64,000 nt of DNA, from the NCBI RefSeq assembly GCF_029892425.1, contig NZ_JARXWB010000022.1, positions 78,233 to 142,232 of the forward strand, read 5' to 3'. A program made the position numbers and the translations under genes. Source of the stretch: Bradyrhizobium sp. BR13661. GTDB taxonomy: Bacteria; Pseudomonadota; Alphaproteobacteria; Rhizobiales; Xanthobacteraceae. Positions 45,353 through 54,062 of this stretch are shown here, one piece after another; the stretch's first letter is position 1; each line of letters opens with the position of its first letter. The notes under the pieces were generated by a model. It saw only the letters and a program-made list of their open reading frames with translations, was not told the DNA's origin and ran no database searches.

Positions 45353-46402
45353 CTACCCCGGCGTGACGCCAAAGGCCTGCCTGAAGCGCTCGGCATAAAC
45401 GGGCCAGACCTCGGGATTGATGATGCGCGGCGGCCGCTTGCCGTCGAGCGTCTCCAGCACCTGCTCGGCGGCGATACGGCCCATGTTCTGGCGCGCCTCG
45501 ACGGTCACGCCCGCGGTGTGCGGGCTCGCCAGAACATTATCGAATTGCAGCAGCGGATGCTCCGGCGGCGGCGGCTCCTTGGACCAGACATCGAGGCCGG
45601 CGCCCGCGATGCGCTTGTCGCGCAGCGCCCCCAGCAGCGCGTCCTCGTCGTGGATGAAGCCGCGCGCCGTGGTGATGAAATAGGCGTGCGGCTGCATCAG
45701 GCCGAATTCGCGCGTGCTGATCATGTTGCGGCTGCCCTTGTTGAGCGGACAGGAGATCGAGACGAAATCGGCGCGGCGCAGCAGCTCGTCGAGCTCGACC
45801 TTCGCGCCGCCCCGCTCGGCCATCACCTCTTTCGAGAGATACGGGTCGTAGGCCAGCACCTTCATGCCGAACAGGCCCTTGCACAGCGCGGCGATGCGGC
45901 GCCCGACATTGCCAAGACCAATGATGCCGATGGTCTTGTGCTCGATCTCGTTGCCGACGAGATCGTTGCGGTTGACGTTGGACTCCCGCCGCAGCTTTCG
46001 GTCGGACTGGATGATCCGCTTGGACAGCGTCAACATCATCGCCAGCGCGTGCTCGGCGACTGAATGCGCGTTGCCGCCGGACTGATTGACAACCAGCACG
46101 CCGGCATCGGTACAGGCCTCCACGTCGACAGGATCGAACCCGGCGCCGTTGCTGGAGACCAGCAGCAGGTTCGGCGTGCGCTTCAGGAAGGCCGCATCGA
46201 CATGGAAATGCGAGGCCAGTTCGTCGCGGGCGGCGCCGATCTGGTAGACATGAGCCGCGCTGAGGATCGGGGCGTAAAAATCCTCGGGGCTCTCGTTCTC
46301 GATGCGGTCGAGCCGGACGTCGGGTCGCGCCTTCAGGATGTCGACATAGATCGGGTTGGCCAGATATTTGACGTAGAAGACGCGCTTGCTGTTGACCGAC
46401 AT
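45353..46402 (-). CDS. D-2-hydroxyacid dehydrogenase (SerA-like)
   Basis: A 349-residue NAD-dependent dehydrogenase. The start is ATG at 46402 with AAGGA upstream. The dinucleotide site is GIIGLGNVGRRIAALCKG (about residues 150-167). Catalytic Arg/Glu/His are in ISCPLNKGSRNMI, GLDVWSKEPPPPEHPLLQFD and SPHTAGVTVEAR. It oxidises a 2-hydroxyacid to a 2-ketoacid or the reverse; 3-phosphoglycerate and many other substrates are possible. It is divergent from the two-gene ThDP decarboxylase, which suggests the ketoacid product is the next substrate; one candidate is sulfolactate to sulfopyruvate. Confidence 0.88.
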   Translation of the reverse strand: MSVNSKRVFYVKYLANPIYVDILKARPDVRLDRIENESPEDFYAPILSAAHVYQIGAARDELASHFHVDAAFLKRTPNLLLVSSNGAGFDPVDVEACTDAGVLVVNQSGGNAHSVAEHALAMMLTLSKRIIQSDRKLRRESNVNRNDLVGNEIEHKTIGIIGLGNVGRRIAALCKGLFGMKVLAYDPYLSKEVMAERGGAKVELDELLRRADFVSISCPLNKGSRNMISTREFGLMQPHAYFITTARGFIHDEDALLGALRDKRIAGAGLDVWSKEPPPPEHPLLQFDNVLASPHTAGVTVEARQNMGRIAAEQVLETLDGKRPPRIINPEVWPVYAERFRQAFGVTPG

Positions 46403-46644
46403 CAGGATCCTTCCGGCTCTCTTACGGAGACCCGCAAGGTCAGCGCAATGCGCGCCCCACACCTAACGTCCCTCCCGTTTTCTCATTATGCCGCTTATGG
46501 CATGGCGGTGCCGGCCAAGGCAGGCCGTCTGGCGCAGATCACGGTGCCGGCCCGGACATGTTGACAATCCCGCCCGCTCCGTCAAGTTCGGCGGACCACC
46601 GCGACGGACAAAGAAGAAACATGCGCGGCACAGGGGAGAACGCG

Positions 46645-47211
46645 ATGGCGATGGCGGAGCAGCAGACCTCGTTCGAGGCGGGACAGGCGGCTGGCGACAG
46701 AAGCTGGCATAGCATCGTCCTGCAAACCCTGAAGCGGAACGAGATCAACCTCATCCCTTATGTGCCCGACCGCGTGCTGACGCCGCTGATCAGGAATTTG
46801 CACGCCGATCCCTTCTTCACGACCTTTGCGACAGCCCGCGAGGAAGAAGCCGTCGGCATCGTCTCCGGCGCCTGGATGGGCGGCCGGCGCGGCGCAGTGC
46901 TGATGCAGACCTCGGGCTTTGCGACACTCGCCAACACGCTCGCCTCGCTCGCTGTGCCCTACCAGATCCCGCTGATCATGTTCGTCTCCGAGCGCGGCAC
47001 GCTCGGCGAGTTCAACTACGGCCAATCGCTGGTGTGCCGCACCATGCGCCCGGTGCTGGATTCGCTGGCGCTGGAGCACCACACCATCACCCGGCTGGAC
47101 GAGCTCGAATTCATCGCCGACCGCTCGATCAAGCAGGCGGTGACGACCCAGGCGCCGGTGGCGCTGATCCTCAACCCGCTGCTCACCGGCGGCAAGGTTT
47201 TCGACAAGTGA
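46645..47211 (+). CDS. ThDP-dependent decarboxylase, PYR-domain subunit (ComD-like)
   Basis: A 188-residue stand-alone pyrimidine-binding half of a thiamine diphosphate enzyme. The ATG at 46645 is chosen since GGGGAG lies eight bases before it. The catalytic glutamate region is AREEEAVGI (about residues 64-72), and GAVLMQTSGFATLANTL follows. Sizes (about 170-190) and split arrangement match the alpha chain ComD of sulfopyruvate decarboxylase, or the corresponding half of phosphonopyruvate decarboxylase. It needs the PP half encoded 8 bases downstream. Substrate not settled. Confidence 0.8.
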   Translation: MAMAEQQTSFEAGQAAGDRSWHSIVLQTLKRNEINLIPYVPDRVLTPLIRNLHADPFFTTFATAREEEAVGIVSGAWMGGRRGAVLMQTSGFATLANTLASLAVPYQIPLIMFVSERGTLGEFNYGQSLVCRTMRPVLDSLALEHHTITRLDELEFIADRSIKQAVTTQAPVALILNPLLTGGKVFDK

Positions 47212-47219
47212 GCCCGGCC

Positions 47220-47816
47220 ATGACCACACGCAACACCAAAGTGATGAATCGCTTCGATGTGACATCGCGCCTGGTCGCGAAGCTCAAGCACGAAGAAGCC
47301 GTCGTCGGCGGCATCGGCAACACCAATTTCGACCTCTGGGCCGCCGGCCACCGCCCGCAGAACTTTTACATGCTGGGCAGCATGGGCCTCGCCTTCCCGA
47401 TCGCGCTCGGCGTCGCGCTGGCGCAGCCTGACCGCCGCGTCTTCGCGCTCGAAGGCGACGGCTCGCTCTTGATGCAGCTCGGCGCGCTCTCGACCATCGC
47501 GGCGCTGAAGCCGAAGAACCTGATCATGATCGTGATGGATAACGGCATCTACCAGATCACAGGCGCACAACCGACACCTGCCGCCGGCGTCGCCGATCTC
47601 GTCGCGATCGCCCAGGGCTCTGGCCTTACCAACAGTGCCTGCGCCGCGGACGAAGAGGACTTCGAGCGCCTGGTCGACCTGGCCATGTCGACCGACGAGC
47701 CCAGCCTGATCGCGCTGCGTATCGACGACAAGCCCGGCGTCGGAACCACGCGCAGGGATCCCGTGCAGATCCGCGAGCGCTTCATGCACGGCCTCGGTGT
47801 GCGCGAGCTGCTTTGA
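47220..47816 (+). CDS. ThDP-dependent decarboxylase, PP-domain subunit (ComE-like)
   Basis: A 198-residue pyrophosphate-binding half of a ThDP enzyme. The metal/ThDP motif is EGDGSLLMQLGALSTIAAL (about residues 78-96) with the DNGIYQITGAQ end (107-117). The MLGSMGLAFPIALGVALAQP block (51-70) is typical. A GTG overlapping the alpha stop (47208) is an alternative start to ATG at 47220. With the PYR subunit it forms a ComDE-type decarboxylase acting on a 2-ketoacid such as sulfopyruvate or phosphonopyruvate. Confidence 0.82.
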   Translation: MTTRNTKVMNRFDVTSRLVAKLKHEEAVVGGIGNTNFDLWAAGHRPQNFYMLGSMGLAFPIALGVALAQPDRRVFALEGDGSLLMQLGALSTIAALKPKNLIMIVMDNGIYQITGAQPTPAAGVADLVAIAQGSGLTNSACAADEEDFERLVDLAMSTDEPSLIALRIDDKPGVGTTRRDPVQIRERFMHGLGVRELL

Positions 47817-47837
47817 CATCCAGACATTGACGACGAC

Positions 47838-47870
47838 GAGACCCCGCGGAGCGTTACTCCACGGGGCCTC
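47838..47870. terminator. Bidirectional terminator between ComE-like and DUF1236 genes
   Basis: GAG-A-CCCCG-C-GGAG and CTCC-A-CGGGG-C-CTC arms around loop CGTTA, two single mismatches. It lies between convergent genes, so it can end transcripts from both; U runs are short (CTCTGTTTC on plus). Confidence 0.6.
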
Positions 47871-47896
47871 TGTTTCAAGGCCTGACGTTCAGCCGA

Positions 47897-48280
47897 TCAG
47901 TCGATGATCTTGACGACGCGGCGCGTGCGCGGCTCGACGATCACGCGGCGATCGTTCACCACCGCGTAGCGATACTCGGTGTAGTTGGGCACGGGGCGCA
48001 GCACCACAGTCGGAGGCAGCGGCTCGCCGACCACGACGCGCTCCTGAACCACGACGGAATCATCGCGTGGGATACCACCCAGCACCGCATTCGGAATTTC
48101 GAGACCGGCGCCAACCGCCGCACCCACGGTGCCGCCAACCATCGCGCCAACCGGGCCGCCGATATCGCCGCCCGCACGCGCGCCGTTCCGGGCGCCCTCC
48201 TCGGTGGTCGATTGTGCAAAGGCCGCGCTCGACGCCAGCAGCGACACAGCAGCCAACGAAATCACAAGACGGGTCTTCAT
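47897..48280 (-). CDS. DUF1236-domain exported protein (127 aa)
   Basis: A 127-residue periplasmic protein. The signal peptide MKTRLVISLAAVSLLASSAAFA is cut before QSTTEEG. A glycine-rich segment follows, GARAGGDIGGPVGAMVGGTV (about 33-52), resembling glycine-zipper membrane-associated motifs. The C-terminal third fits the DUF1236 family, ending YAVVNDRRVIVEPRTRRVVK with ID. Members are common in rhizobial genomes in several copies; function unknown, suspected in envelope stress. Single-gene unit. Confidence 0.82.
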   Translation of the reverse strand: MKTRLVISLAAVSLLASSAAFAQSTTEEGARNGARAGGDIGGPVGAMVGGTVGAAVGAGLEIPNAVLGGIPRDDSVVVQERVVVGEPLPPTVVLRPVPNYTEYRYAVVNDRRVIVEPRTRRVVKIID

Positions 48281-48395
48281 GTCCTTAACTCTCCAGTGCT
48301 TGTTGATGCCCCTTCAACTGCGGGGCCGGAGCGTTGTTCCGGTTCCCGCGCGGCGAAAGTTGCATCACATCTGGCGAGTGTTACCGCGTAACAGT

Positions 48396-49283
48396 TCAGG
48401 CCGATGCGATCTCGTGGCCCGCCATCAGTTCCAGCGCGCGCACCATCGCCGAATGATCCCAGCCCTTGCCGCCATGCGCGGTGCAAGACGAGAACAATTG
48501 CTGCGCCACTGCCGTGCTCGGCAGCGATAGGCCGAGCGAACGCGCGCCTTCAAGCGCAAGGTTGAGATCCTTCTGGTGCAGTTCGATGCGGAAGCCCGGA
48601 TCGAAATTGCGCTTCACCATGCGCTCGCCATGCACCTCGAGAATCCGCGACGAGGCAAAGCCGCCCATCAGCGCCTTGCGCACCAACGCCGGATCGGCGC
48701 CGGCCTTGGATGCGAACAGCAGCGCCTCGCTGACTGCCTCGATCGTCAAGGCGACGATGATCTGGTTGGCGACCTTCGTCGTCTGGCCATCGCCATTGGC
48801 GCCGACATGCGTAACGTTCTTGCCCATCTTGTCGAAGATCGGCTTCATGGTGCCAAAGGCCCGCTCCGGCCCGCCCACCATGATGGTGAGGCTCGCCGCC
48901 TTGGCACCGACTTCGCCACCCGACACCGGCGCATCGAGATAGTCCGCGCCCAGCGCCTCGATCTTCTTTGCGAATTCCTTGGTCGCCAGCGGTGAGATCG
49001 AGCTCATGTCGACCACGATCTTGCCTTTGGAAATGCCATCCGCGACGCCGTCCTTGCCGAACAGCACAGCTTCGACATGCGGCGTATCCGGCACCATGAT
49101 GATGATGGCGTCCGCCTCCTCCGCGACCTCCTTCGCCGAATTGCAGGCGATGCCGCCTGCTGCGATCAGCTCGGGCGCCACGGGCGCAACGTCATGCAGG
49201 AGAACGCGATGGCCCGCGGCCAGAAGATGGTCGGCCATCGGCCGTCCCATGGTGCCAAGTCCGATAAAGCCGATGTCGATCAT
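48396..49283 (-). CDS. glxR: Tartronate semialdehyde reductase (2-hydroxy-3-oxopropionate reductase)
   Basis: A 295-residue reductase of the beta-hydroxyacid dehydrogenase family. The nucleotide site is IGFIGLGTMGRPMADHLLAA (residues 4-23), the substrate-contact motif is DAPVSGGEVGAKAASLTIMV (about 117-136), and the catalytic lysine is in KVANQIIVALTIEA (about 170-183). It reduces tartronate semialdehyde from glyoxylate carboligase to D-glycerate with NADH. It is the third gene of the gcl-hyi-glxR operon; the order is upstream to downstream on the minus strand. Confidence 0.93.
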   Translation of the reverse strand: MIDIGFIGLGTMGRPMADHLLAAGHRVLLHDVAPVAPELIAAGGIACNSAKEVAEEADAIIIMVPDTPHVEAVLFGKDGVADGISKGKIVVDMSSISPLATKEFAKKIEALGADYLDAPVSGGEVGAKAASLTIMVGGPERAFGTMKPIFDKMGKNVTHVGANGDGQTTKVANQIIVALTIEAVSEALLFASKAGADPALVRKALMGGFASSRILEVHGERMVKRNFDPGFRIELHQKDLNLALEGARSLGLSLPSTAVAQQLFSSCTAHGGKGWDHSAMVRALELMAGHEIASA

Positions 49284-49294
49284 GTCAGATGTCC

Positions 49295-50080
49295 TCAGGT
49301 CTCGAAGGTCTGCGCGGCATGCCAGGAGAGGCCTTCCAGCGTCGTGGTACGCGGCTTGTATTCGCAGCCGATCCAGCCGCGATAACCGATCGCGTCGAGA
49401 TGGCGGAACAGGAAGGGATAGTTGATCTCGCCGGTACCCGGCTCGTGCCGGCCGGGATTGTCGGCAAGCTGGATGTGCGCGATCTCAGGCAAATATTCCT
49501 GCATGGTGCGGGCGAGATCGCCCTCCATGATCTGCATGTGATAGATGTCGTATTGCACGAACAGATTGTTCGACCGCACCTCGGAGATGAGCTGGATCGC
49601 CTGCTCGGTGCCGTTGAGGAAGAAGCCGGGAATGTCGAGCGTGTTGATCGGCTCGACCAGCAGCTTGATGTTTTCCCGCGCCAGCGTCGAAGCAGCGAAG
49701 CGCAAATTGCCGACCAGTGTCTCCTGAAGTTCGCGCGGGTCGGCATCCGCAGGCGCGATGCCGACGAGACAGTTGAGCTGATCGCAATCGAGCGCCTTGG
49801 CATAGTCGATGGCGCGGAATACGCCATCGCGGAATTCGGCCGCGCGATCGGGCATGATCGCGATGCCGCGCTCGCCGGCGCCCCAGTTGCCGGCAGGCAG
49901 GTTGTGCAACACTTGCGTCAACCCGTGAGCCTCGAGCTGCTCGCGGAGCTGTGCCTTGTCGAAATCATAGGGAAAGAGATATTCGACCCCGGCAAAACCT
50001 GCCGCCTTCGCCGCGGCGAAGCGGTCGATGAACGGCATCTCGCCGAAGAGCATGGTGAGGTTGGCTGCGAATTTTGGCAT
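49295..50080 (-). CDS. hyi: Hydroxypyruvate isomerase
   Basis: A 261-residue TIM-barrel isomerase that converts hydroxypyruvate to tartronate semialdehyde. Conserved blocks: FAANLTMLFGEMPFIDRFAA (residues 3-22), GFAGVEYLFPYDFD near 30, NLPAGNWGAGERGIA near 70, the glutamate in LLVEPINTLDIPGFFLN near 149-165, and IQLADNPGRHEPGTGEINY near 205. It lies 9 bases after gcl on the same strand. The combination gcl-hyi-glxR defines the glyoxylate-to-glycerate route. Confidence 0.93.
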   Translation of the reverse strand: MPKFAANLTMLFGEMPFIDRFAAAKAAGFAGVEYLFPYDFDKAQLREQLEAHGLTQVLHNLPAGNWGAGERGIAIMPDRAAEFRDGVFRAIDYAKALDCDQLNCLVGIAPADADPRELQETLVGNLRFAASTLARENIKLLVEPINTLDIPGFFLNGTEQAIQLISEVRSNNLFVQYDIYHMQIMEGDLARTMQEYLPEIAHIQLADNPGRHEPGTGEINYPFLFRHLDAIGYRGWIGCEYKPRTTTLEGLSWHAAQTFET

Positions 50081-50089
50081 GGCTATCCC

Positions 50090-51874
50090 CTATTCCGCCG
50101 GCTGCAGCACGCGCGTGCTTCCGACCTCATCGAGCGGAAGGTCCAGCACCTCCTCGAATTCGACGATGTTGTCGATCTCCGTTCCCATCGCGATGTTGGT
50201 GACGCGCTCGAGGATGAACTCGACCACCACGGGCACGCGATGCTTCTTCATCAATTCGCGTGCGGTCGCGAATGCCGCCTGCGTGTCCTTGGGATCGGTG
50301 ACGCGGATCGCCTTGCAGCCGAGGCCTTCGGCCACCGCGACGTGGTCGACGCCATAGCCACCAAGCTCTGGCGCGTTGATGTTCTCGAACGAGAGCTGGA
50401 CGTGATAGTCCATCTCGAAGCCGCGCTGGGCCTGGCGGATCAGGCCGAGATAGGAATTGTTCACGACAATGTGGATGTAAGGCAGATTGAACTGCGCTCC
50501 GACCGCGAGCTCCTCGATCAGGAACTGGAAGTCGTAGTCGCCGGAGAGCGCAACGATGTCGCGATCCGGGCACGCCGCACGCACGCCGAGCGCCGCCGGC
50601 AGCGTCCAGCCGAGCGGCCCCGCCTGCCCCGCATTGATCCAGTTGCGCGGCTTATAGACGCCGAGGAACTGCGCGCCGGCGATCTGCGACAGCCCGATCA
50701 CGGTGACATAGGTGGTGTCGCGGCCGAACGCCTTGTTCATCTCCTCATAGACGCGCTGCGGCTTGATCGGCACGTTGTCGAAATGGCTCTTGCGCAGCAT
50801 AGTCTTCTTGCGATCGCGGCAGGCCGCAGGCCAGGCCTGGCGCTCGCGGAGCCTGCCTGACCGGCGCCACTCCCTGGCGACGGCAACGAAGAGCTCGAGC
50901 GCGGCCTTCGCGTCGGAGACAATGCCGAGATCGGGATTGAACACGCGACCGATCTGGGTCGGCTCGATGTCGACATGCACGAAGGTGCGGCCCTTGGTGT
51001 AGGTCTCGACCGAGCCGGTGTGACGGTTGGCCCAGCGATTGCCGATGCCGAGCACGAAATCCGACTCCAGGAGCGTGGCATTGCCATAGCGGTGGCTGGT
51101 CTGAAGGCCGACCATGCCGGCCATCAGCACGTGATCGTCGGGGATCGCGCCCCATCCCATCAGAGTCGGGACGACAGGCACGTTGGCGATCTCGGCGAAC
51201 TCCACCAGCAAATCCGAAGCATCCGCGTTGATGATGCCGCCGCCCGCAACGATCAGCGGCCGCTCGGCCGCGTTGAGCATCTCCAGCGCTTTCTCTACCT
51301 GCTTGCGCGTCGCGGCCGGCTTGTAAACCGTCAGCGGCTCATAGGTCTCGTCGTCGAACTCGATCTCGGCGAGCTGCACGTCGAGCGGCATGTCGATCAG
51401 CACCGGTCCTGGCCGGCCCGACCGCATCACATGAAACGCCTGGCTGAACACACGCGGCACCAGCGCCGGCTCGCGCACCGTCACCGCCCACTTCGTCACG
51501 GGCTTTGCGATCGACTCGATGTCCACGGCCTGGAAATCCTCCTTGTAGAGCCGTGCGCGCGGTGCCTGTCCGGTGATGCAGAGGATCGGAATGGAATCGG
51601 CAATCGCCGAATAAAGCCCGGTGATCATGTCGGTGCCCGCCGGCCCTGAGGTGCCGATGCAGACGCCGATGTTGCCGGCCTTGGCCCGGGTGTAACCCTC
51701 CGCCATGTGCGAGGCGCCCTCGACATGGCGCGCCAGGATATGGCGGATCGAGCCGCGCTTCTTCAGCGCCGAGTAAAGCGGATTGATCGCGGCCCCGGGA
51801 ACGCCGAAGGCGGTCGAGATGCCTTCCTTCTCCAGGATACGCACGGCTGCATCGACAGCTCGCATCTTCGCCAT
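50090..51874 (-). CDS. gcl: Glyoxylate carboligase (tartronate semialdehyde synthase)
   Basis: A 594-residue ThDP and FAD enzyme that joins two glyoxylates to tartronate semialdehyde and CO2. Long blocks match Escherichia coli Gcl: FGVPGAAINPLYSALKKRG near residue 18, HVEGASHMAEGYTRAKAGN near 50, the ThDP motif GDYDFQFLIEELAVGAQFNL (about residues 437-456), and IHIVVNNSYLGLIRQAQ. The active-site glutamate of most ThDP enzymes is replaced by valine in this enzyme, and here the V-P-G segment fits. The gene heads the gcl-hyi-glxR operon; a hairpin at 51882-51907 could hide its ribosome site. Confidence 0.95.
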   Translation of the reverse strand: MAKMRAVDAAVRILEKEGISTAFGVPGAAINPLYSALKKRGSIRHILARHVEGASHMAEGYTRAKAGNIGVCIGTSGPAGTDMITGLYSAIADSIPILCITGQAPRARLYKEDFQAVDIESIAKPVTKWAVTVREPALVPRVFSQAFHVMRSGRPGPVLIDMPLDVQLAEIEFDDETYEPLTVYKPAATRKQVEKALEMLNAAERPLIVAGGGIINADASDLLVEFAEIANVPVVPTLMGWGAIPDDHVLMAGMVGLQTSHRYGNATLLESDFVLGIGNRWANRHTGSVETYTKGRTFVHVDIEPTQIGRVFNPDLGIVSDAKAALELFVAVAREWRRSGRLRERQAWPAACRDRKKTMLRKSHFDNVPIKPQRVYEEMNKAFGRDTTYVTVIGLSQIAGAQFLGVYKPRNWINAGQAGPLGWTLPAALGVRAACPDRDIVALSGDYDFQFLIEELAVGAQFNLPYIHIVVNNSYLGLIRQAQRGFEMDYHVQLSFENINAPELGGYGVDHVAVAEGLGCKAIRVTDPKDTQAAFATARELMKKHRVPVVVEFILERVTNIAMGTEIDNIVEFEEVLDLPLDEVGSTRVLQPAE

Positions 51875-51881
51875 ATCAGAC

Positions 51882-51907
51882 CTCGCTCCGTTAATTCAGT
51901 GAGCGAG
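51882..51907 (-). promoter_or_regulatory. gcl leader hairpin covering the ribosome site
   Basis: Perfect 7-bp arms CTCGCTC and GAGCGAG with a 12-base loop; the 3' arm includes the likely Shine-Dalgarno GGAGCGAGG before the gcl ATG at 51874. It could therefore switch translation on and off, or serve as an operator dyad. Confidence 0.5.
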
Positions 51908-52025
51908 ATCATCGGGTGCGCGGGATGCGATCTCAACGAAGCAGATTTTATTTTCCACGATGCGGCAGCTGTGGAAAAACCGTGGCCACCTCAAGCGGTT
52001 AGATCAAGGAATTTGTGAAACAGGA

Positions 52026-53828
52026 TCACTCGAACAGCGGCGTCAGCTCCATCTGCGGGACCAGCACCAGGCCCTTGTCGGTGATGCGAATTTCCGGAAT
52101 GACCGATAGCGGAATCAAATTGAAGCCCATGTAGGGGATGGTGCAGCCGGCTTCCGCCCATTCCTTCTTGAGCACCTTCACTTCTTCGGCCACCTCCGTA
52201 ACGCGCTTGTCGGACAGCAGGCCCGCGATCGGCAGCGGAACCAGCGCCCTCACCTTGCCGTCAGCAACCACGCAGACGCCGCCCTGCTGCTCTTTGATTG
52301 CTGCGATCGCCACTTGCATGTCTGCTTCGTTGGTGCTGGCAACGATGATGTTGTGGCTGTCGTGACCGACGCTGGAGGCAACCGCGCCACGCTTCAGGCC
52401 GAAATCCTTCAATAGGCCATAGGCGACGTTGCCGGCCGATTTACCATGGCGCTCCACGACAGTGACGAAGCACAGGCCATAACGCGCGAACAGCGACGGC
52501 CAGTCCTCGGCCGGCTCGATCACGACCTTCTCATGGATCAGCGTGATGCCGGGCAGCGCAGTCTTGATCGCGTTGACCGTACAGACCTTCGTCGGGAGTT
52601 CCGGCGTCAGCTTGAGCTTCTCTGGCAGCTTGACGGTGACATAGGCCGCCTTGGGATATTGATAGCGCTGCGACAGCGCCTGATCGAGGCGCGGCGTGAT
52701 CTTGCGGTTCTCCACCACCAGCTCGCCGCCATACCAGGTCGATTGCGGCTTGAGATTGTCGTCCATCAGCACGAGATCGGCACGACGGCCGCCACCGAGT
52801 CCGCCGATGTCGCCCTCCATGTTGAACCGCGTGGCGCCGTGCAACGAGCCCATCGACCAGGCCTGCTCCGGCGACATCCCGGCTTTCACCGCTTCCCGCA
52901 CCACCCAGTCGAGGCCGAACAGAAGCAAATCATCAGCGTCGCGGTCGTCGGTGCACACCGCGGTGCGCTTGTGCGATGCCCCCAACTCGGTGATCGTCCG
53001 GATCGCCTGCGGTAGCGAATGCCATGGCGTGGTCGGCGGGCCACCGCGCAAGAACACCCAGACGCCGGCATCGAGCAGATCGTCGGCGATGTCGCGGTCG
53101 ATCGCCTCATGGGTATCGGTCACGCCTGATGCCGCGTAAGCGGCGACGAATTCCCGTCCATAGACATGGCCGGAGACCGGCCGCCCCCGCTTCAAGGCCG
53201 CTGCAAGGATTGCATGGCTGCGCTCGTCGCCCATGGTCACAGGCACGAAATCCATCTTCTCGCCAAGCGCCACGGCTTCAGGCCAACGGTCGAACAGGCC
53301 GGCGATCTTGTCAGGTGTGAGATCGCCCCCCGCAGTTTCCAGCTCGGCCGAAGTCGCCGGGACCGTGCTCGGCACCGTCAAGAAGATCGAGAGCGGGGCC
53401 TCGCGCGCGTCCTCCAGCATTGCCTCGACGCCGGCGACGTCCATGACATTGCCGATCTCGTGGCTGTCGCAGAAGATCGTGGTGGTGCCGTTCAGCAGCG
53501 CCGCCTCGGCATAGGCACAGGCCGTCACCATCGAGGATTCGATGTGGATGTGCGGATCGACCAGCCCCGGCGCAATGATGCCGCCAGCGGCGTCGTAAGC
53601 CGCGACGCCGTTCCAGGTCCTCTTCGCCGTGCCTGATGGTTTCACCGCCGCGACGCGGCCGCCAGTGATCCAGACCTCCCGTTCCGGATGGATCCGCTCC
53701 GAATAGGTCGAGAGCACCCGCGCGCCCGTGATGACGAGGTCGGGCATCACGCGCCCGGAGGCGACATCGGCGAGACGGCTCGTCATGGCGTACAGCGGCG
53801 CGACGGAAAAGCGGGTGAGTTTGGTCAT
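52026..53828 (-). CDS. ade: Adenine deaminase
   Basis: A 600-residue metal-dependent hydrolase that deaminates adenine to hypoxanthine. The start is ATG at 53828 with GGAG upstream. The metal motif is PHIHIESSM (about residues 93-101), followed by FCDSHEIGNVMDVAGVE near 120-140. The CTDDRDADDLL block and the MEGDIGGLGGGRRADLVLMD block near 340 are typical of bacterial Ade. A C-terminal domain ends at LVLVPQMELTPLFE. Purine catabolism ends in glyoxylate, and gcl lies 150 bases downstream in the same direction; the two may be functionally linked. A stem-loop lies about 40 bases above the start. Confidence 0.93.
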   Translation of the reverse strand: MTKLTRFSVAPLYAMTSRLADVASGRVMPDLVITGARVLSTYSERIHPEREVWITGGRVAAVKPSGTAKRTWNGVAAYDAAGGIIAPGLVDPHIHIESSMVTACAYAEAALLNGTTTIFCDSHEIGNVMDVAGVEAMLEDAREAPLSIFLTVPSTVPATSAELETAGGDLTPDKIAGLFDRWPEAVALGEKMDFVPVTMGDERSHAILAAALKRGRPVSGHVYGREFVAAYAASGVTDTHEAIDRDIADDLLDAGVWVFLRGGPPTTPWHSLPQAIRTITELGASHKRTAVCTDDRDADDLLLFGLDWVVREAVKAGMSPEQAWSMGSLHGATRFNMEGDIGGLGGGRRADLVLMDDNLKPQSTWYGGELVVENRKITPRLDQALSQRYQYPKAAYVTVKLPEKLKLTPELPTKVCTVNAIKTALPGITLIHEKVVIEPAEDWPSLFARYGLCFVTVVERHGKSAGNVAYGLLKDFGLKRGAVASSVGHDSHNIIVASTNEADMQVAIAAIKEQQGGVCVVADGKVRALVPLPIAGLLSDKRVTEVAEEVKVLKKEWAEAGCTIPYMGFNLIPLSVIPEIRITDKGLVLVPQMELTPLFE

Positions 53829-53863
53829 CGGAACTCCAGGCGGAGGTGGATCGTCCGGCGATG

Positions 53864-53890
53864 GTTGCGCCCTCACGCTAGAGGGGCAAC
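53864..53890 (-). promoter_or_regulatory. Stem-loop in the ade leader
   Basis: GTTGC-G-CCCTC and GAGGG-GCAAC arms around loop ACGCTA, a 10-bp stem with a single bulge, about 35 bases above the ade start codon. It may be a leader hairpin or operator; no U run follows. Confidence 0.45.
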
Positions 53891-54062
53891 TCAATTAAAA
53901 CGGCACTTCTGCTTACTCATTGGGCATGACCGGCAACCGCCAAATGGCCGTCACGGCCATCGATTGCCGCCGGAGCATAGCACGATGCCGCTACCGCCGA
54001 CCTTCCTCATCCGATACAGCTTCGAATGAACTTCCCCCGCACGGCTGCGACCAACTCAGGCC

